64,000 nucleotides of DNA from Corynebacterium macginleyi (GTDB lineage Bacteria > Actinomycetota > Actinomycetes > Mycobacteriales > Mycobacteriaceae), in NCBI RefSeq assembly GCF_003688935.1, contig NZ_REGE01000002.1:186001-250000 (forward strand). The letters run 5' to 3'. Below the pieces are notes generated by a model, which saw only the letters and a list, made by a program, of their open reading frames with translations, did no database searches and was not told the DNA's origin. Of the stretch, positions 1 through 9,440 are shown one piece after another. The stretch's first letter is position 1, and every line of letters starts with the position of its first letter. The position numbers were made by a program, and so were the translations under genes.

Positions 1-913
1 CGCGCGTGGCGGCCATGACGCCGATATTCTCTGCATAGGTCGTGGTACCGGAACCGCCAAATCCTCCGGCGAGGGAAGAAGCGAGGCCATCAGCAATCAG
101 CGCATCGCCGGCGAGGTCATCCATATCGCGGTTGGTCATCTCGGAGACGGCCTTGACGTGTCCGACGTTTTCGGCAATCAGTACCACGAGAACCGGCAAG
201 GCCACGGCAATGGCCGAAAAATGGAACTCTGGAGCGTGAAACTCGGGCAGCCCTACCCACGGGGCGGCATCGATGGCGGCGTTGGCATGTTCATCCACAT
301 TGCCGGTCACCGCGGCGAAAATCCAGCCGACGACCACACCGATAAGGATAGACAGGCGCGCGACCATCCCGCGCCCAGCGACCGTAGCAAAGAGGATAAC
401 CAACAGCGTAATCCCAGCAACCAAGGGCTGGGTCTCGAAATTTTCGGCCGCATTCGGCGCCAAGTTCAACCCGATGAGCGCGACAATGGCGCCGGTGACC
501 GCCGGTGGCATCACGGCATCGAGCACCCGCCGTCCGGCAGCCTTAACCACGATTCCCACCGCCACCAGCACCGCACCGGTTACCAGAATAGAACCGGCCT
601 GAGCCGCGATGCCGTGTTGCTGGGAGGCGGTCAGTGGGGCAATGAAGGCAAACGACGAGCCGAGATAGGACGGCAGGCGATTGCGCGTAATCAAGAGGAA
701 CAGTATGGTGCCGATGCCGGAAAATAGCAACGTAGTATTGACCGGAAATCCGGTAAGGGTGGGAACCAATAGCGTCGCACCGAACATCGCCACCACATGC
801 TGCATGCCGACGCCAATGGTCCGGCCCCAACTCAGTCGTTCCTCTGGCGCGACGACGGCGCCCGGGGCAATCTTCTTACCGTCGCCGTGGACGGTCCAAC
901 CTAATATACTCAC
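1..913 (-). CDS. uraA: Uracil permease UraA (NCS2 family), 3' part outside window
   Basis: This is a proton-coupled uracil/xanthine-type permease of the NCS2 family in the cytoplasmic membrane. The visible 304 codons start MSILGWTVHGDG and continue through a family-typical segment (GVGMQHVVAMFGAT), several hydrophobic helices, and the Glu-containing motif AENVGHVKAVSEMT followed by GGFGGSGTTTYAENIG, which is characteristic of UraA proteins. The reading frame runs off the left edge, so the C-terminus is missing. The start is the GTG at 913, because an in-frame stop lies four codons upstream. No Shine-Dalgarno is seen, and CATAAT lies 8 nt upstream, so the mRNA may be leaderless. hflX ends 32 bp upstream on the same strand. 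Uracil is the most likely substrate by similarity, and xanthine is the alternative. Confidence 0.9.
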   Translation of the reverse strand, partial: MSILGWTVHGDGKKIAPGAVVAPEERLSWGRTIGVGMQHVVAMFGATLLVPTLTGFPVNTTLLFSGIGTILFLLITRNRLPSYLGSSFAFIAPLTASQQHGIAAQAGSILVTGAVLVAVGIVVKAAGRRVLDAVMPPAVTGAIVALIGLNLAPNAAENFETQPLVAGITLLVILFATVAGRGMVARLSILIGVVVGWIFAAVTGNVDEHANAAIDAAPWVGLPEFHAPEFHFSAIAVALPVLVVLIAENVGHVKAVSEMTNRDMDDLAGDALIADGLASSLAGGFGGSGTTTYAENIGVMAATR

Positions 914-945
914 GAAGCACCATTATGGGCCATGGGGCACGTATT

Positions 946-2466
946 TTAGGAATCGTCGTCCACGATGAATTCGGCGAGCTCGCGGGCGGTGGTGGCGGGC
1001 AGGTGGACATCAACAAGCGTGCCGTTTGCGGTGTATTCTTCGCTGCGCACGGTGCCTTCGGCGTGCACGCGGGAGACGACATCGCCGCGGGTGAAAGGAA
1101 CCTGCAGTTTAACGTGGCTATCGCGGGAATTGAGGAAGAGCTCCACGCGCGCGCTCAGCTCGTCGATACCCTCGCCCGTGCGCGCCGACACGTAGACGAC
1201 GTCCTCGTGATCCAGGACGTGCCGCAGCTCCGCGAGCACCAGCGGATCGGCCTGGTCAATCTTATTAATCACGATGATCTCCGGCGGAGCCTGTTGCTCA
1301 ACCTCGCTCACGATATCGTAGATGACCTTATTGACCGCCTCGATTTGCTTGAGTGGGAATGGGTCTGAGCCGTCCACGACGTGCAGCATAAGATCAGCAG
1401 CCATCACCTCTTCCAAGGTGGACTTGAATGCCTCCACCAGTTGGGTAGGCAGGTGACGGACGAAGCCGACGGTGTCGGTGAAGACGACCTGGCGGCCATC
1501 GGCAAGCAAGGCGCGCCGGGTGGTGGGATCCAAGGTGGCAAATAGTGCGTCTTCCACAAGGACGCCAGCGTTCGTCATGGCGTTAATGAGCGAGGATTTG
1601 CCGGCGTTGGTGTAGCCAGCGATGGCGATCTGGGAGATCGTGGAAGCCTGGCGCCTGGAGCGCTTGACCTCGCGGGCGGTTTTCATCCCACGCAATTCCT
1701 TGCGCAGGCGCGCCATCTCGGTGCGGATGCGTCGGCGGTCGGTCTCGATCTTGGTTTCACCCGGACCACGCAGGCCCACGCCGCCATTGGAACCAGCACG
1801 GCCACCGGCCTGGCGCGAGAGGTTGCCACCCCAACCGCGGGTGTGGGTATAGAGGTACTCGAGCTGCGCCAGCGAGACCTGGGCCTTTCCTTCCTTGGAC
1901 TTCGCGTGCTGAGCAAAGATGTCCAAGATGAGCATGGTGCGGTCAATGACCTTGGTATTCAGTGCGCGCTCGAGCGCCGTAAGCTGGCCGGGGTTGAGCT
2001 CACCATCGCATACGACAGTATCGGCCCCAGTGGCCTCGACGATGTCGTGGAGCTCTTTGACCTTGCCGGAGCCGATGAAGGTTCCCGGGTCGGGTTTATC
2101 GCGCTTTTGGTAGATCATTTCTACTACCTCAGCGCCGGCGGTTTCCGTCAAAGCGGCCAACTCATCCATCGTGGCCTCGACCTCCGCTACGGTGCCTTCG
2201 GTCCACACGCCTACAAGGATAACCCGCTCGAGGCGCAGTTTTCGGTATTCCACCTCGTAGCCATCGGTGGTGTCCTCGGCGCGAATTGAGGTTGCGCGAG
2301 TAACACGGCGGAAGGCGTTGCGCTCAGCCAAATCTAGATCGCCGCTGGTCGGCGTCGTTTCCTGCGGAGTGTCCGCGGGATCGCGGAAAGCTTGGGCGAG
2401 AAGTTTATCCTTGCTCGCGGAGCCATCAGAATTCTGCGGGGAAAATTTGTTCATATTGCTTTTCAT
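946..2466 (-). CDS. hflX: GTPase HflX
   Basis: Ribosome-associated GTPase of the HflX family, known to split stalled or hibernating ribosomes in stress. The 506-residue protein has the HflX N-terminal domain (about residues 70-210, including PGTFIGSGK and the glycine-rich GGRAGSNGGVGLRGPGE), a coiled helical stretch, then a G domain with P-loop GYTNAGKSS (about 284-292), DTVGF (331-335) and NKID (401-404). The N-terminal 60 residues are polar and probably disordered. ATG at 2466 gives the longest frame. A second ATG four codons in (2454) is equally possible, since neither has a clear ribosome site. It is divergent from the unknown gene at 2530 and upstream of uraA on the same strand. Confidence 0.95.
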   Translation of the reverse strand: MKSNMNKFSPQNSDGSASKDKLLAQAFRDPADTPQETTPTSGDLDLAERNAFRRVTRATSIRAEDTTDGYEVEYRKLRLERVILVGVWTEGTVAEVEATMDELAALTETAGAEVVEMIYQKRDKPDPGTFIGSGKVKELHDIVEATGADTVVCDGELNPGQLTALERALNTKVIDRTMLILDIFAQHAKSKEGKAQVSLAQLEYLYTHTRGWGGNLSRQAGGRAGSNGGVGLRGPGETKIETDRRRIRTEMARLRKELRGMKTAREVKRSRRQASTISQIAIAGYTNAGKSSLINAMTNAGVLVEDALFATLDPTTRRALLADGRQVVFTDTVGFVRHLPTQLVEAFKSTLEEVMAADLMLHVVDGSDPFPLKQIEAVNKVIYDIVSEVEQQAPPEIIVINKIDQADPLVLAELRHVLDHEDVVYVSARTGEGIDELSARVELFLNSRDSHVKLQVPFTRGDVVSRVHAEGTVRSEEYTANGTLVDVHLPATTARELAEFIVDDDS

Positions 2467-2529
2467 TTTGGCACGTTAGGCCGCAAAACGGGAATCATGG
2501 TTTCCGGGCTTGTTGGACGAAGCGATACA

Positions 2530-3339
2530 ATGACGCCCATGGAAACGACGCAGTCTAGGCCAACTACTACTACACAGAAGAACAATACCGAAATGCAGGC
2601 CATAGGCCTGGATTTCGGGCGCTGGCAGGACGCGGTCGAGGCAGCCATCGCTACGGACCGCCTTGCTGTTACCGGTGAGGTCAGGGGTGGCCAGCTCATT
2701 CAATACAGCGACCCATCGGGGGCGCAGATTAATATCTTGGCGGTGGAGCCTTACGCCACCTTTATCGGTTTTGATGCGGTAACGCAGGGTTTTGCTCACG
2801 TAGAGATGTTTAACGATGTACTAGCAATCATGGATATCATCGATCCGTTTGGTACGCCGCTGGCCCAGGTCACGGCGAACCTCGCGCAGGGACCGTTACT
2901 GGCAGAAGAACCGCGACAGGATTGGCAGCAGGTATCGCTTACCGCAATGGGCCTTGATATCAACGTCTACGAGTCCCCGTCTGCTTTCGAGGCCGAAACC
3001 GGCAAGTACCCAGCTCTCTTTGAATCCGCAGGCGCCCACATCATAGCCTCCGGCTCCGGCGCACAGGCCCCCACACCTGCGGCCACCTTTGCTGCCCGCG
3101 TGATGGAGGCTGATTGGCGCACCAATGACCTTAGCGGCAAAAAATTTGCGCACCTCGTCATGGACGGACTGTTCCCCTTCGATCTTTGCTTGCCCGCCGA
3201 CCGTGGCGATCTGCTAGCCAAGGATACGGTGATCTCCGGTACGGCTTTGCTCACTGCCTCCATTGATATGCCGTCCGGCGGTTGCGGGGGTGGCGGATGC
3301 GGTTGTGGTTCCGGCGGTTGTGGCTGCGGCGGGCACTAG
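2530..3339 (+). CDS. Hypothetical protein with Gly/Cys-rich C-terminal tail
   Basis: I do not recognise this family. The start is placed at ATG 2530 (269 aa); 2539 and 2593 are in-frame alternatives. The N-terminal 25 residues are Thr/Gln-rich, and the body is soluble with an acidic bias and no membrane segments. The last 20 residues are almost only Gly and Cys: five cysteines in GGC, GCGCG and GGCGCGGH patterns, with a terminal His. Such tails are seen on unrelated metal- or cluster-handling proteins, so metal binding or thiol cross-linking is a reasonable but untested idea. A small two-helix membrane protein follows 11 bp downstream and may be cotranscribed. The promoter region is shared with divergent hflX. 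Confidence 0.8.
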   Translation: MTPMETTQSRPTTTTQKNNTEMQAIGLDFGRWQDAVEAAIATDRLAVTGEVRGGQLIQYSDPSGAQINILAVEPYATFIGFDAVTQGFAHVEMFNDVLAIMDIIDPFGTPLAQVTANLAQGPLLAEEPRQDWQQVSLTAMGLDINVYESPSAFEAETGKYPALFESAGAHIIASGSGAQAPTPAATFAARVMEADWRTNDLSGKKFAHLVMDGLFPFDLCLPADRGDLLAKDTVISGTALLTASIDMPSGGCGGGGCGCGSGGCGCGGH

Positions 3340-3350
3340 GTTTTTAAACC

Positions 3351-3899
3351 ATGCCTTTCTTTAGCGATCCGCGAAACCAGAGGACACTTGTCTCGTTCCT
3401 CCTCATCCTGTGCACGATCGCAATGGTTGTCACGCTGAAGCTGCCCGGCCTCATCATCGCCACCATGCTGGTCGGCGCGGGGTGGTTCATGCTGTGCACG
3501 CGCCCCGATAGCGCAGAAAGACAGGCCCTGCGCAGCTCCATTTCCCTCTCAGCGGACGATATTCAGGATGTCATCACCGAATTCGAGGAATTCGAAACCT
3601 CCACGGAGGCGGAGCCGCTAGCAGACCGCACGCTGTATCGGCCAGCACTCTTAGACCTCGACTGCTCCCACCCCGCCATCGACGCGTTTCACTATGAATT
3701 AGCTGGGGCGCGCCGCTTCCTCCGCCGCCTCAACTTCCGAATCCACGCCCACGGCATGCGCACGCAAGATTTAGAAACTCTCCTCCGCGTCACCGATGAG
3801 CGCGCGTGCGAGCTGAAAGAATCGTGGCTGGCAGCCCGCCGCGCGGCCTTCCGGCTCGGCCCAGATTACCGCTCAAAGCATGTAGACGATGAAAACTAG
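3351..3899 (+). CDS. Small membrane-anchored hypothetical protein
   Basis: 182-residue protein of unknown function. Two hydrophobic segments near the N-terminus (about residues 13-31 and 32-49) form a hairpin or two membrane helices. They are followed by a cytoplasmic-looking, charged and helical domain with an acidic patch (DVITEFEEFETSTEAE) and an Arg-rich C-terminal half. It lies 11 bp behind the Gly/Cys-tailed protein and is probably in the same transcription unit. The stop is convergent with dapF, 6 bp away. No catalytic motif is visible. Confidence 0.8.
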   Translation: MPFFSDPRNQRTLVSFLLILCTIAMVVTLKLPGLIIATMLVGAGWFMLCTRPDSAERQALRSSISLSADDIQDVITEFEEFETSTEAEPLADRTLYRPALLDLDCSHPAIDAFHYELAGARRFLRRLNFRIHAHGMRTQDLETLLRVTDERACELKESWLAARRAAFRLGPDYRSKHVDDEN

Positions 3900-3905
3900 G
3901 GCCTT

Positions 3906-4751
3906 TTACAGGCTCGTTTCGCCCGTAGCGACGATGGCGGACGGACCCGTCAAGCGCGTGCCATCGTCATAGACCTCGACGGTGACTTCGCCACCGGGAA
4001 CATGGACGTGGACGGTGCCGAGGGCTTGGGCGGCATCGGCAAGCGCGGCGGTAGCTGCCGCAACCGTGCCCGTGCCACACGACCGCGTCTCCCCCACCCC
4101 GCGCTCGAAGACGCGCATGTGCACATGCCCTTCCCGCAGCGGGGTCACCAGTTCGAAGTTAACCCCAGCCGGGAAGAAGGACTCATCGTAGACCGGCGCC
4201 GTTAATTCCTTGGCGGCCAATTCTTCTGGTTCCAGGCCAGGAATGACCGCCGCAAGGTGCGGATTGCCCATATCCACCCCGAGGCCGGCGTAAGACTCAC
4301 CCCCCACGGACGCGGTGGACACCCCAACCACGCGCGCAGGCCCCATTTCGACGGTGACGCTAGCGGCATTAGCATCGCAGGAATGCACCTTTACCTGCTT
4401 AGTGCCCGCCCGGGTGCCAATGGCGAAGGTGTCTTCACTGACCAGGTCATGCGAGCGCAACCAATGGGCAAAAACCCGGGTGCCGTTGCCACACATTTCC
4501 GCCACGGACCCATCGGCATTGCGGTAATCCATGAACCAATCGGCACAATCCACCCCGTCCGGCAATGCCGCGAGCTCGCCTACTTCCACTAGCGCGCCGG
4601 CGCGGACCACGCGCAGCAGGCCGTCGCCGCCGATGCCCGCCCGCCGATCACACAGCGCCGCTACGCGTTCCGGTGACAGCGGCGTGCTGGCGTCAAAATC
4701 CTCTACGATAACGAAGTCATTTTCAGTTCCATGGCCTTTGGCAAATTTCAT
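3906..4751 (-). CDS. dapF: Diaminopimelate epimerase DapF
   Basis: Converts LL- to meso-diaminopimelate, the last step before lysine and the cross-linking residue of the corynebacterial cell wall. The 281-aa protein shows both halves of the epimerase fold with the paired catalytic cysteines: Cys87 in MCGNGTR and Cys225 in [13 protein letters not shown]. It also has GHGTENDF at the N-terminus and the GNPH motif. The start ATG at 4751 is preceded by AGGAGG only 1 nt away, too close for normal use. TAGGGT 7 nt upstream fits a -10 box, so the mRNA may be leaderless. miaA lies 21 bp upstream on the same strand. Confidence 0.97.
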   Translation of the reverse strand: MKFAKGHGTENDFVIVEDFDASTPLSPERVAALCDRRAGIGGDGLLRVVRAGALVEVGELAALPDGVDCADWFMDYRNADGSVAEMCGNGTRVFAHWLRSHDLVSEDTFAIGTRAGTKQVKVHSCDANAASVTVEMGPARVVGVSTASVGGESYAGLGVDMGNPHLAAVIPGLEPEELAAKELTAPVYDESFFPAGVNFELVTPLREGHVHMRVFERGVGETRSCGTGTVAAATAALADAAQALGTVHVHVPGGEVTVEVYDDGTRLTGPSAIVATGETSL

Positions 4752-4758
4752 ACCTCCT

Positions 4759-4764
4759 ACCCTA
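4759..4764 (-). promoter_or_regulatory. Probable -10 box of dapF (leaderless)
   Basis: TAGGGT on the minus strand ends 7 nt before the dapF ATG, which would put the transcript start at or beside the start codon. The AGGAGG between them is too close to the ATG to be a good ribosome site. Confidence 0.45.
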
Positions 4765-4772
4765 GCGCTGTA

Positions 4773-5669
4773 TTACCGCAGCGCGCGCAGGGCCTGCGCG
4801 GTGGTATCGCCCGCAGCATCAAGCCAGGTAATGCGCTTATCGCGGTTAAACCAGGAACGCTGGCGGCGCACGTACCGGCGGGTTCCAGTAATCGTGCGCT
4901 CTACAGCTTCGTCCCACGTCAACTCGCCGCGTTGGGCCTGCAGCACCTGCGCATAGCCAATTGCACGGCCTGCAGTGGAATCGGTCACAAGCCCCTTGTC
5001 CTGTAGATGTTCCACTTCTGCGATGAGCCCTTTCTCGAACATAAGGTGCGTGCGCTTTTCGATGCGCGGATTCAACCACTCACTGTCGGTGCGCAGCCCC
5101 AGCAACTTCGTCCCCCACCGAGTCGGGCCATTCTTCGGCGGTTGGCTGGCCTTAAAGGGTTTTCCGGTCAGCTCAATAACCTCGAGCGCCCGGACAGTGC
5201 GGCGAGGATCTTTGTCCTCGATGATGGCGGCAGCAGCAGGATCGACGCCCGCCAGCTCGGCATGCAGTGCATCCGTTCCAATGTCTGCGCGGCGGGCCTC
5301 GTATTTGGCCCGCACCTGCGGATCCGTGGGAGGGAATTGCCAATCATCCACCAATGCCTGAGCATAGAGCATCGATCCGCCGACGAGGATGGGGGTTTTG
5401 CCGCGGGACATAATGTCCTCAATATCGCGCAGGGCGGCCTGCTGATAACGCGCCACGGAAGCAGTATCCGTCACGTCCCAAACGTCGAGCTGGTGGTGAG
5501 GTATGCCGTCGCGCTCCGCGGGAGAAAGCTTCGCGGTCCCAATATCCATGCCACGGTATAGCTGCATGGAATCAACATTGACCACTTCTCCATTGAATTC
5601 ATGGGCTAGAGCCACTCCGAGTGCGGATTTTCCGGAGGCTGTGGGGCCGACTACTGCGATGGGGCGCAC
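4773..5669 (-). CDS. miaA: tRNA dimethylallyltransferase MiaA
   Basis: Adds a dimethylallyl group to A37 of tRNAs reading UNN codons. The product is the substrate of MiaB, encoded further along at 9441. P-loop GPTASGKS lies at residues 8-15, followed by the family motif [15 protein letters not shown] and a C-terminal [11 protein letters not shown]. The GTG at 5669 is chosen (298 aa) because GGGAGG sits 5 nt upstream; a TTG four codons earlier is also in frame. The start overlaps the end of the upstream unknown gene by 19 bp, so the two are probably translationally coupled. Confidence 0.95.
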   Translation of the reverse strand: MRPIAVVGPTASGKSALGVALAHEFNGEVVNVDSMQLYRGMDIGTAKLSPAERDGIPHHQLDVWDVTDTASVARYQQAALRDIEDIMSRGKTPILVGGSMLYAQALVDDWQFPPTDPQVRAKYEARRADIGTDALHAELAGVDPAAAAIIEDKDPRRTVRALEVIELTGKPFKASQPPKNGPTRWGTKLLGLRTDSEWLNPRIEKRTHLMFEKGLIAEVEHLQDKGLVTDSTAGRAIGYAQVLQAQRGELTWDEAVERTITGTRRYVRRQRSWFNRDKRITWLDAAGDTTAQALRALR

Positions 5670-6271
5670 TTGACCTCCCAACCTGCCACGTAGCGGCCTA
5701 CTCCAAGGGTCGCATCCACTGCCCGCACCTGTGCACGTTTAGGCGAGTAGCCAGCAAGCTCCAGCCAAAGCTCGGGCTCTTCCACACCGCGTTGCGAAAG
5801 CCACTCAGCATCGCCGCTTGCCGATGCCCCCCTCAACACCTCCTCGCACCACCGATGTGCCTCCTGCGCGCCGGGGACAAGAGCCAGCGGTGCCCTCTCG
5901 GTAAGACCTGCGGAGCCGTCTAGGACTACGATGCTCAAGACCTTAGGGTCTAGTGTGCCCAGACAATCACGGCTATCGCGGACCGTTATCTGGGCGACCG
6001 CGGATAGGACGTAGTGGGCCATGATTTCTGGCAAGTACTCTCCGGCGCCCACGTGTACCTGGTGGGCTCCCCAGGCGCGCAAACTTCCGGTATGGCGAGT
6101 GTGCCAGCGTGGCGAGCGAGATCCGATAATTTCTGCCTGGTCAATGCCGGCGGCAGCGGCGTCGACCGCCAGCGTGCGGGCTGCCGACAGCAGTGCCCGC
6201 GAGGCGGCATCGTTGGGTGCTAACTCGACTGCCAACGCCGGTGAGGCGGGAATAACCATGAGATTTAACAT
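5651..6271 (-). CDS. Conserved actinobacterial protein upstream of miaA (Rv2728c-like position)
   Basis: 206-residue protein of unknown function. Its place between miaB and miaA orthologues, its alanine-rich composition and its [13 protein letters not shown] opening match the position of M. tuberculosis Rv2728c, sometimes described as a class III extradiol dioxygenase-like fold. I cannot see clear catalytic His/Glu ligands beyond [10 protein letters not shown] and GAHQVHVG. The start ATG at 6271 has GGAGG 4 nt upstream. Its 3' end overlaps miaA by 19 bp, indicating coupled translation. The divergent neighbour is the DUF349 gene. Confidence 0.8.
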   Translation of the reverse strand: MLNLMVIPASPALAVELAPNDAASRALLSAARTLAVDAAAAGIDQAEIIGSRSPRWHTRHTGSLRAWGAHQVHVGAGEYLPEIMAHYVLSAVAQITVRDSRDCLGTLDPKVLSIVVLDGSAGLTERAPLALVPGAQEAHRWCEEVLRGASASGDAEWLSQRGVEEPELWLELAGYSPKRAQVRAVDATLGVGRYVAGWEVKCAPSQ

Positions 6272-6393
6272 TATTCCTCCATACTATCTACCTAACAGGA
6301 GGTATTTAAGTAGATTCTAGGCACACAGCGTTTTTCCCGGTAAAGTAACTAGTGATCTCATCCGGCAGCCGTGACGCGCGGCGATATATCTCT

Positions 6394-6400
6394 AGGAGGG
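6394..6400 (+). promoter_or_regulatory. Ribosome binding site deciding the DUF349 start
   Basis: AGGAGGG lies 6 nt before ATG 6407, so this ATG is preferred over the GTG at 6371, which has no such site. Confidence 0.8.
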
Positions 6401-6406
6401 CTTTCC

Positions 6407-7711
6407 ATGTCTCCCACCCCTACCCCAGGTTCCATGCCCAAGAAGGGCCCCCGTCCCGCAGCCCAGCCCATGCCCGTGCAATCACCGGGCAAGAACGATC
6501 CTGCCACGTGGGGGCGCATCGATGACGATGGTAGCGTGTTCGTTTCCGCTCCCGAGGGCGAGCGCAAGATTGGGGAATGGCAGGCAGGCTCTGTACAAGA
6601 GGGCCTTGAGCACTTTGGTGCCCGCTATGACGACTTAGCTACCGAGATCGAACTCTTGGAAGCCCGCCTGCGCGCCAATCCTGGCGAGGCCGCAGGAATT
6701 AAGCAGACCGCCGCCGAATTGCGCGCGACCCTACCTACCGCTGCGGTCATTGGCGATATCGCGGCACTGGATCGCCGCTTGGAATCGGTCATTGATCACT
6801 CCATTGTGGCCGGAGAGCAGGCACAAGCAGATAAAGAAAAGCGCCGACAGGATGCGATTGCGGCAAAGGAAAAACTTGCCGCCGAGGCGGAAGAGATTGC
6901 TGAAAATTCCACAGAGTGGAAGGTCGGCGGGGACCGTATTCGTGCCATTTTAGAAGAATGGAAGCAGATTAAGGGCATCGATAAGAAGACCGATGATGCG
7001 CTGTGGAAGCGCTACTCTCGTGCCCGCGATTCCTTTAATAGGCGGCGGGGTTCACACTTTGCGGAGCTCGATCGCGCTCGCGCGGCGGCGCGAAAAAAGA
7101 AAGAAGAGCTCGTCGCACGTGCCGAGGCCATCCAGGATTCCACCGATTGGGGCCCCACAGCCCGCGCCTTCCGCGATTTGATGACGGAATGGAAAGCCGC
7201 CGGTCGCGCACCGCGCGAGGTCGATGACCAGCTGTGGGCAAAGTTTCGCGCAGCCCAAGATCGCTTCTTCGATGCGCGCAATGCCGTCAACGACGAGCGA
7301 GATCGCGAGTTCGCCGAAAACGCTAAGGCAAAGGACGCACTGCTGGCGGAATATGACGGCCTAATCGACCCGTCCCAGAGCATGGACAAGGCCAAGGCTA
7401 AGCTGCGCGAACTGCAGGAAAAGTGGGAGGACATCGGATTTGTTCCCCGGAACCAGGTGCGCAAGTACGAGGCCAAGATTGAAGAGCTAGAAAAGCGCGT
7501 TACCTTAGCGGAGGAATCCGCATGGCGGCGTACCGACCCTGCAGCGCAAGCTCGCGTGGCGCAATTCCAAGCTAAGGTGGAAGATTTTAAGGCCCAGTCT
7601 GCAGCCGCGGAGGCTAAGGGTAAGGAAAAGAAAGCCGCGGAGCTGCGCGCGCAAGCGGAGCAGTGGCAGAAGTTCGCCGACGCCGCTGCCAATGCCGTCA
7701 AAGATAAATAG
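6407..7711 (+). CDS. DUF349 domain-containing coiled-coil protein
   Basis: 434-residue cytoplasmic protein with three DUF349-type repeats: around STEWKVGGDRIRAILEEW, STDWGPTARAFRDLMTEW and the third ending near EKWEDIGFVPR. Each is rich in Trp, Arg and Lys. The N-terminus is Pro/Lys-rich, and the C-terminus is a long Ala/Glu/Lys coiled coil. It matches the position of M. tuberculosis Rv2731 next to the miaB cluster. The biochemical role is unknown; the repeats look suited to nucleic-acid or filament binding, which is inference. It overlaps the following acetyltransferase gene by one base. Confidence 0.92.
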   Translation: MSPTPTPGSMPKKGPRPAAQPMPVQSPGKNDPATWGRIDDDGSVFVSAPEGERKIGEWQAGSVQEGLEHFGARYDDLATEIELLEARLRANPGEAAGIKQTAAELRATLPTAAVIGDIAALDRRLESVIDHSIVAGEQAQADKEKRRQDAIAAKEKLAAEAEEIAENSTEWKVGGDRIRAILEEWKQIKGIDKKTDDALWKRYSRARDSFNRRRGSHFAELDRARAAARKKKEELVARAEAIQDSTDWGPTARAFRDLMTEWKAAGRAPREVDDQLWAKFRAAQDRFFDARNAVNDERDREFAENAKAKDALLAEYDGLIDPSQSMDKAKAKLRELQEKWEDIGFVPRNQVRKYEAKIEELEKRVTLAEESAWRRTDPAAQARVAQFQAKVEDFKAQSAAAEAKGKEKKAAELRAQAEQWQKFADAAANAVKDK

Positions 7712-8811
7712 TGCACCTCGTACAGGTTGCGCGCCCGACCCAGATAGCCGACGCTGAACCGGCCGATTGCATTCGCTCTTTTGTCTTCTGGGCAAACCTG
7801 GCGGCGCAGGAGGCCAGCGGGGACGCTGCGGCCTCGACCTCTGCCAGCCGCGTGGTGCACCGCCTGCAGGGGTCGAGCGAATCGCAGACCTACCTTTTGA
7901 CTGTGGTCGATGGGCCGTCGACTCTCGGGCCTGTATCCGAGCTTGGTCTGCCACAAATTTCTGCCACTGCCCCGAGTCCTGAGCTGGACTATGTAGGTTT
8001 TATACACATCAGCCTGCCGCTCTTAGAAGAGCGCAATACCGCGGAAATAGAATGCGTCCTGTGCGATCTGCCGCTACCCGGTGAACATCTTGATGCCAAG
8101 GGGCTGAAAGTGGCTACCTGGATGGGAAACGCAGCTTTAAAAATTACCCAACAGTTGGGGCGCACCATAGCCCATGTAGGCCTACTTCACCCGCCAGATA
8201 CGGCACCGGAATATGATCCAATGGCGGAGGTCTACCAATCCCTAGGCTTTACGCAGCGTCATAGTGAGCGGCAACTAGCCATCGATATTCCAGAACAGCC
8301 CGTCGCCGCCTTTTTTCCGCCCGGCCTTTCGGCCGCAGTTTGGCAGGACTATGCCATTCCGGGAGAACATATCGACGATGTCATGCGCCTTTTAACCGTT
8401 GCCTCCGCGGATGCCGATACCGGCACTCTATCCACAGAGCCCATCGTGTGGTCCCGGCAGCGATTGGAGGAGGCGCACCAACGCCTGCAGTCGCGGCGCG
8501 GGCATACGCTGCTCGTGGCGCTCATTGATGAGGCCGACGACATCGTGGCGCTCACGGAACTGGCGCGCCACGAGGCTGCGGATCCGGAGGTCTGCGAATG
8601 GACCCTTACCGTCACCGACCGCGACCACCGCCGGCAAGGCCTGGCACAACTGGCAAAACTTACCGCCCTGCATGAGGTCAACCGCGCGTGGCCACAGGTG
8701 CGCCGATGCTATTGTTCCGTCGCCGCCAGTGCTGCCGCTATGAACGCGCTATATGCGCGGCTCGGGGCGCGGGAAATCTCCCAGTCCTCCGCCTGGGAGC
8801 TGCGTCTTTAG
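7711..8811 (+). CDS. GNAT family N-acetyltransferase, probable double-domain
   Basis: 366-residue protein. The C-terminal half shows a GNAT acetyl-CoA motif (DRDHRRQGLAQLAK, about residues 307-320) and the closing pattern NALYARLGAREI. The N-terminal half has the length and beta/alpha pattern of a second, degenerate GNAT domain without a clear CoA loop. The acceptor is unknown. The GTG start overlaps the stop of the DUF349 gene by one base, so the two proteins are probably made together. The stop overlaps convergently with the membrane protein gene on the minus strand. Confidence 0.85.
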   Translation: MHLVQVARPTQIADAEPADCIRSFVFWANLAAQEASGDAAASTSASRVVHRLQGSSESQTYLLTVVDGPSTLGPVSELGLPQISATAPSPELDYVGFIHISLPLLEERNTAEIECVLCDLPLPGEHLDAKGLKVATWMGNAALKITQQLGRTIAHVGLLHPPDTAPEYDPMAEVYQSLGFTQRHSERQLAIDIPEQPVAAFFPPGLSAAVWQDYAIPGEHIDDVMRLLTVASADADTGTLSTEPIVWSRQRLEEAHQRLQSRRGHTLLVALIDEADDIVALTELARHEAADPEVCEWTLTVTDRDHRRQGLAQLAKLTALHEVNRAWPQVRRCYCSVAASAAAMNALYARLGAREISQSSAWELRL

Positions 8812-9434
8812 CCCTGTTGCTGGTGGCGGTGACGCTCGGCGGCCTTTTTGCGGCGGTCATCAACAAGCATCTCCTGCGGCAGCGGGGAAGCAATATCGGA
8901 CTGGATTTTGCCCACCTTATCCAACTGGCCAGCCGAGGCGCGGGCCTTTTCCGCAGCCGCGCGTTGCTCCGGGGTGCGGCGCAGCGCGACACGGCTAAAG
9001 CCCCAAAAAGCCAGGAAGGTGGCAAGCATGCCCACCCACATACCAATGGCCGGGGCGTCCGCGGTAGAGCCGCGGTACCAAAAGCCCCATAGGTTGACGA
9101 CCAGGGACACCGTCACCATCATCCACGCAACCAATCCGCAGGTCGCCCGGCGGGTCAGGAGAGTTGCCGTCGTCAACACACCCACGCCGAGTAGCGCGAG
9201 CCATGCGGAGACGGTTTCCATCAGCGAGATCTTCACCCCATCATCGGTGGTGCCAAAGCTTAGAACCTGCCACCCGTGGGCAGAGCCGGCATAAGGAACG
9301 ATGAGATAGACAATATAGGCCGCCACAGAGATCCACAGCGTCAGCTTCTGCTCCCCCAGATCCATGGTCTGTGCTGCTCGGCGCTCCGCTTGTGCCGCCT
9401 CCTGAGCGGCAGCGGTGGTATTTCGCTCTGTCAT
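8808..9434 (-). CDS. Conserved membrane protein downstream of miaB (Rv2732c-like)
   Basis: 208-residue protein with four predicted membrane helices (about residues 30-50, 73-93, 100-119 and 127-147), a charged N-terminal helix rich in Ala/Gln, and a basic C-terminal tail ending RRKKAAERHRHQQQG. Position directly behind miaB matches M. tuberculosis Rv2732c, a conserved membrane protein of unknown function. It lies 6 bp after the miaB stop. TAGGCT lies 8 nt before the ATG, overlapping the miaB stop, so it may also have its own leaderless promoter. Confidence 0.88.
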   Translation of the reverse strand: MTERNTTAAAQEAAQAERRAAQTMDLGEQKLTLWISVAAYIVYLIVPYAGSAHGWQVLSFGTTDDGVKISLMETVSAWLALLGVGVLTTATLLTRRATCGLVAWMMVTVSLVVNLWGFWYRGSTADAPAIGMWVGMLATFLAFWGFSRVALRRTPEQRAAAEKARASAGQLDKVGKIQSDIASPLPQEMLVDDRRKKAAERHRHQQQG

Positions 9435-9440
9435 GGCACC

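Noticed and set aside
6272-6300. CCTCC/GGAGG pairing that could hide the ribosome site of the gene at 6271
   Set aside because: Five base pairs across 17 nt, and the transcript probably starts within the pair.
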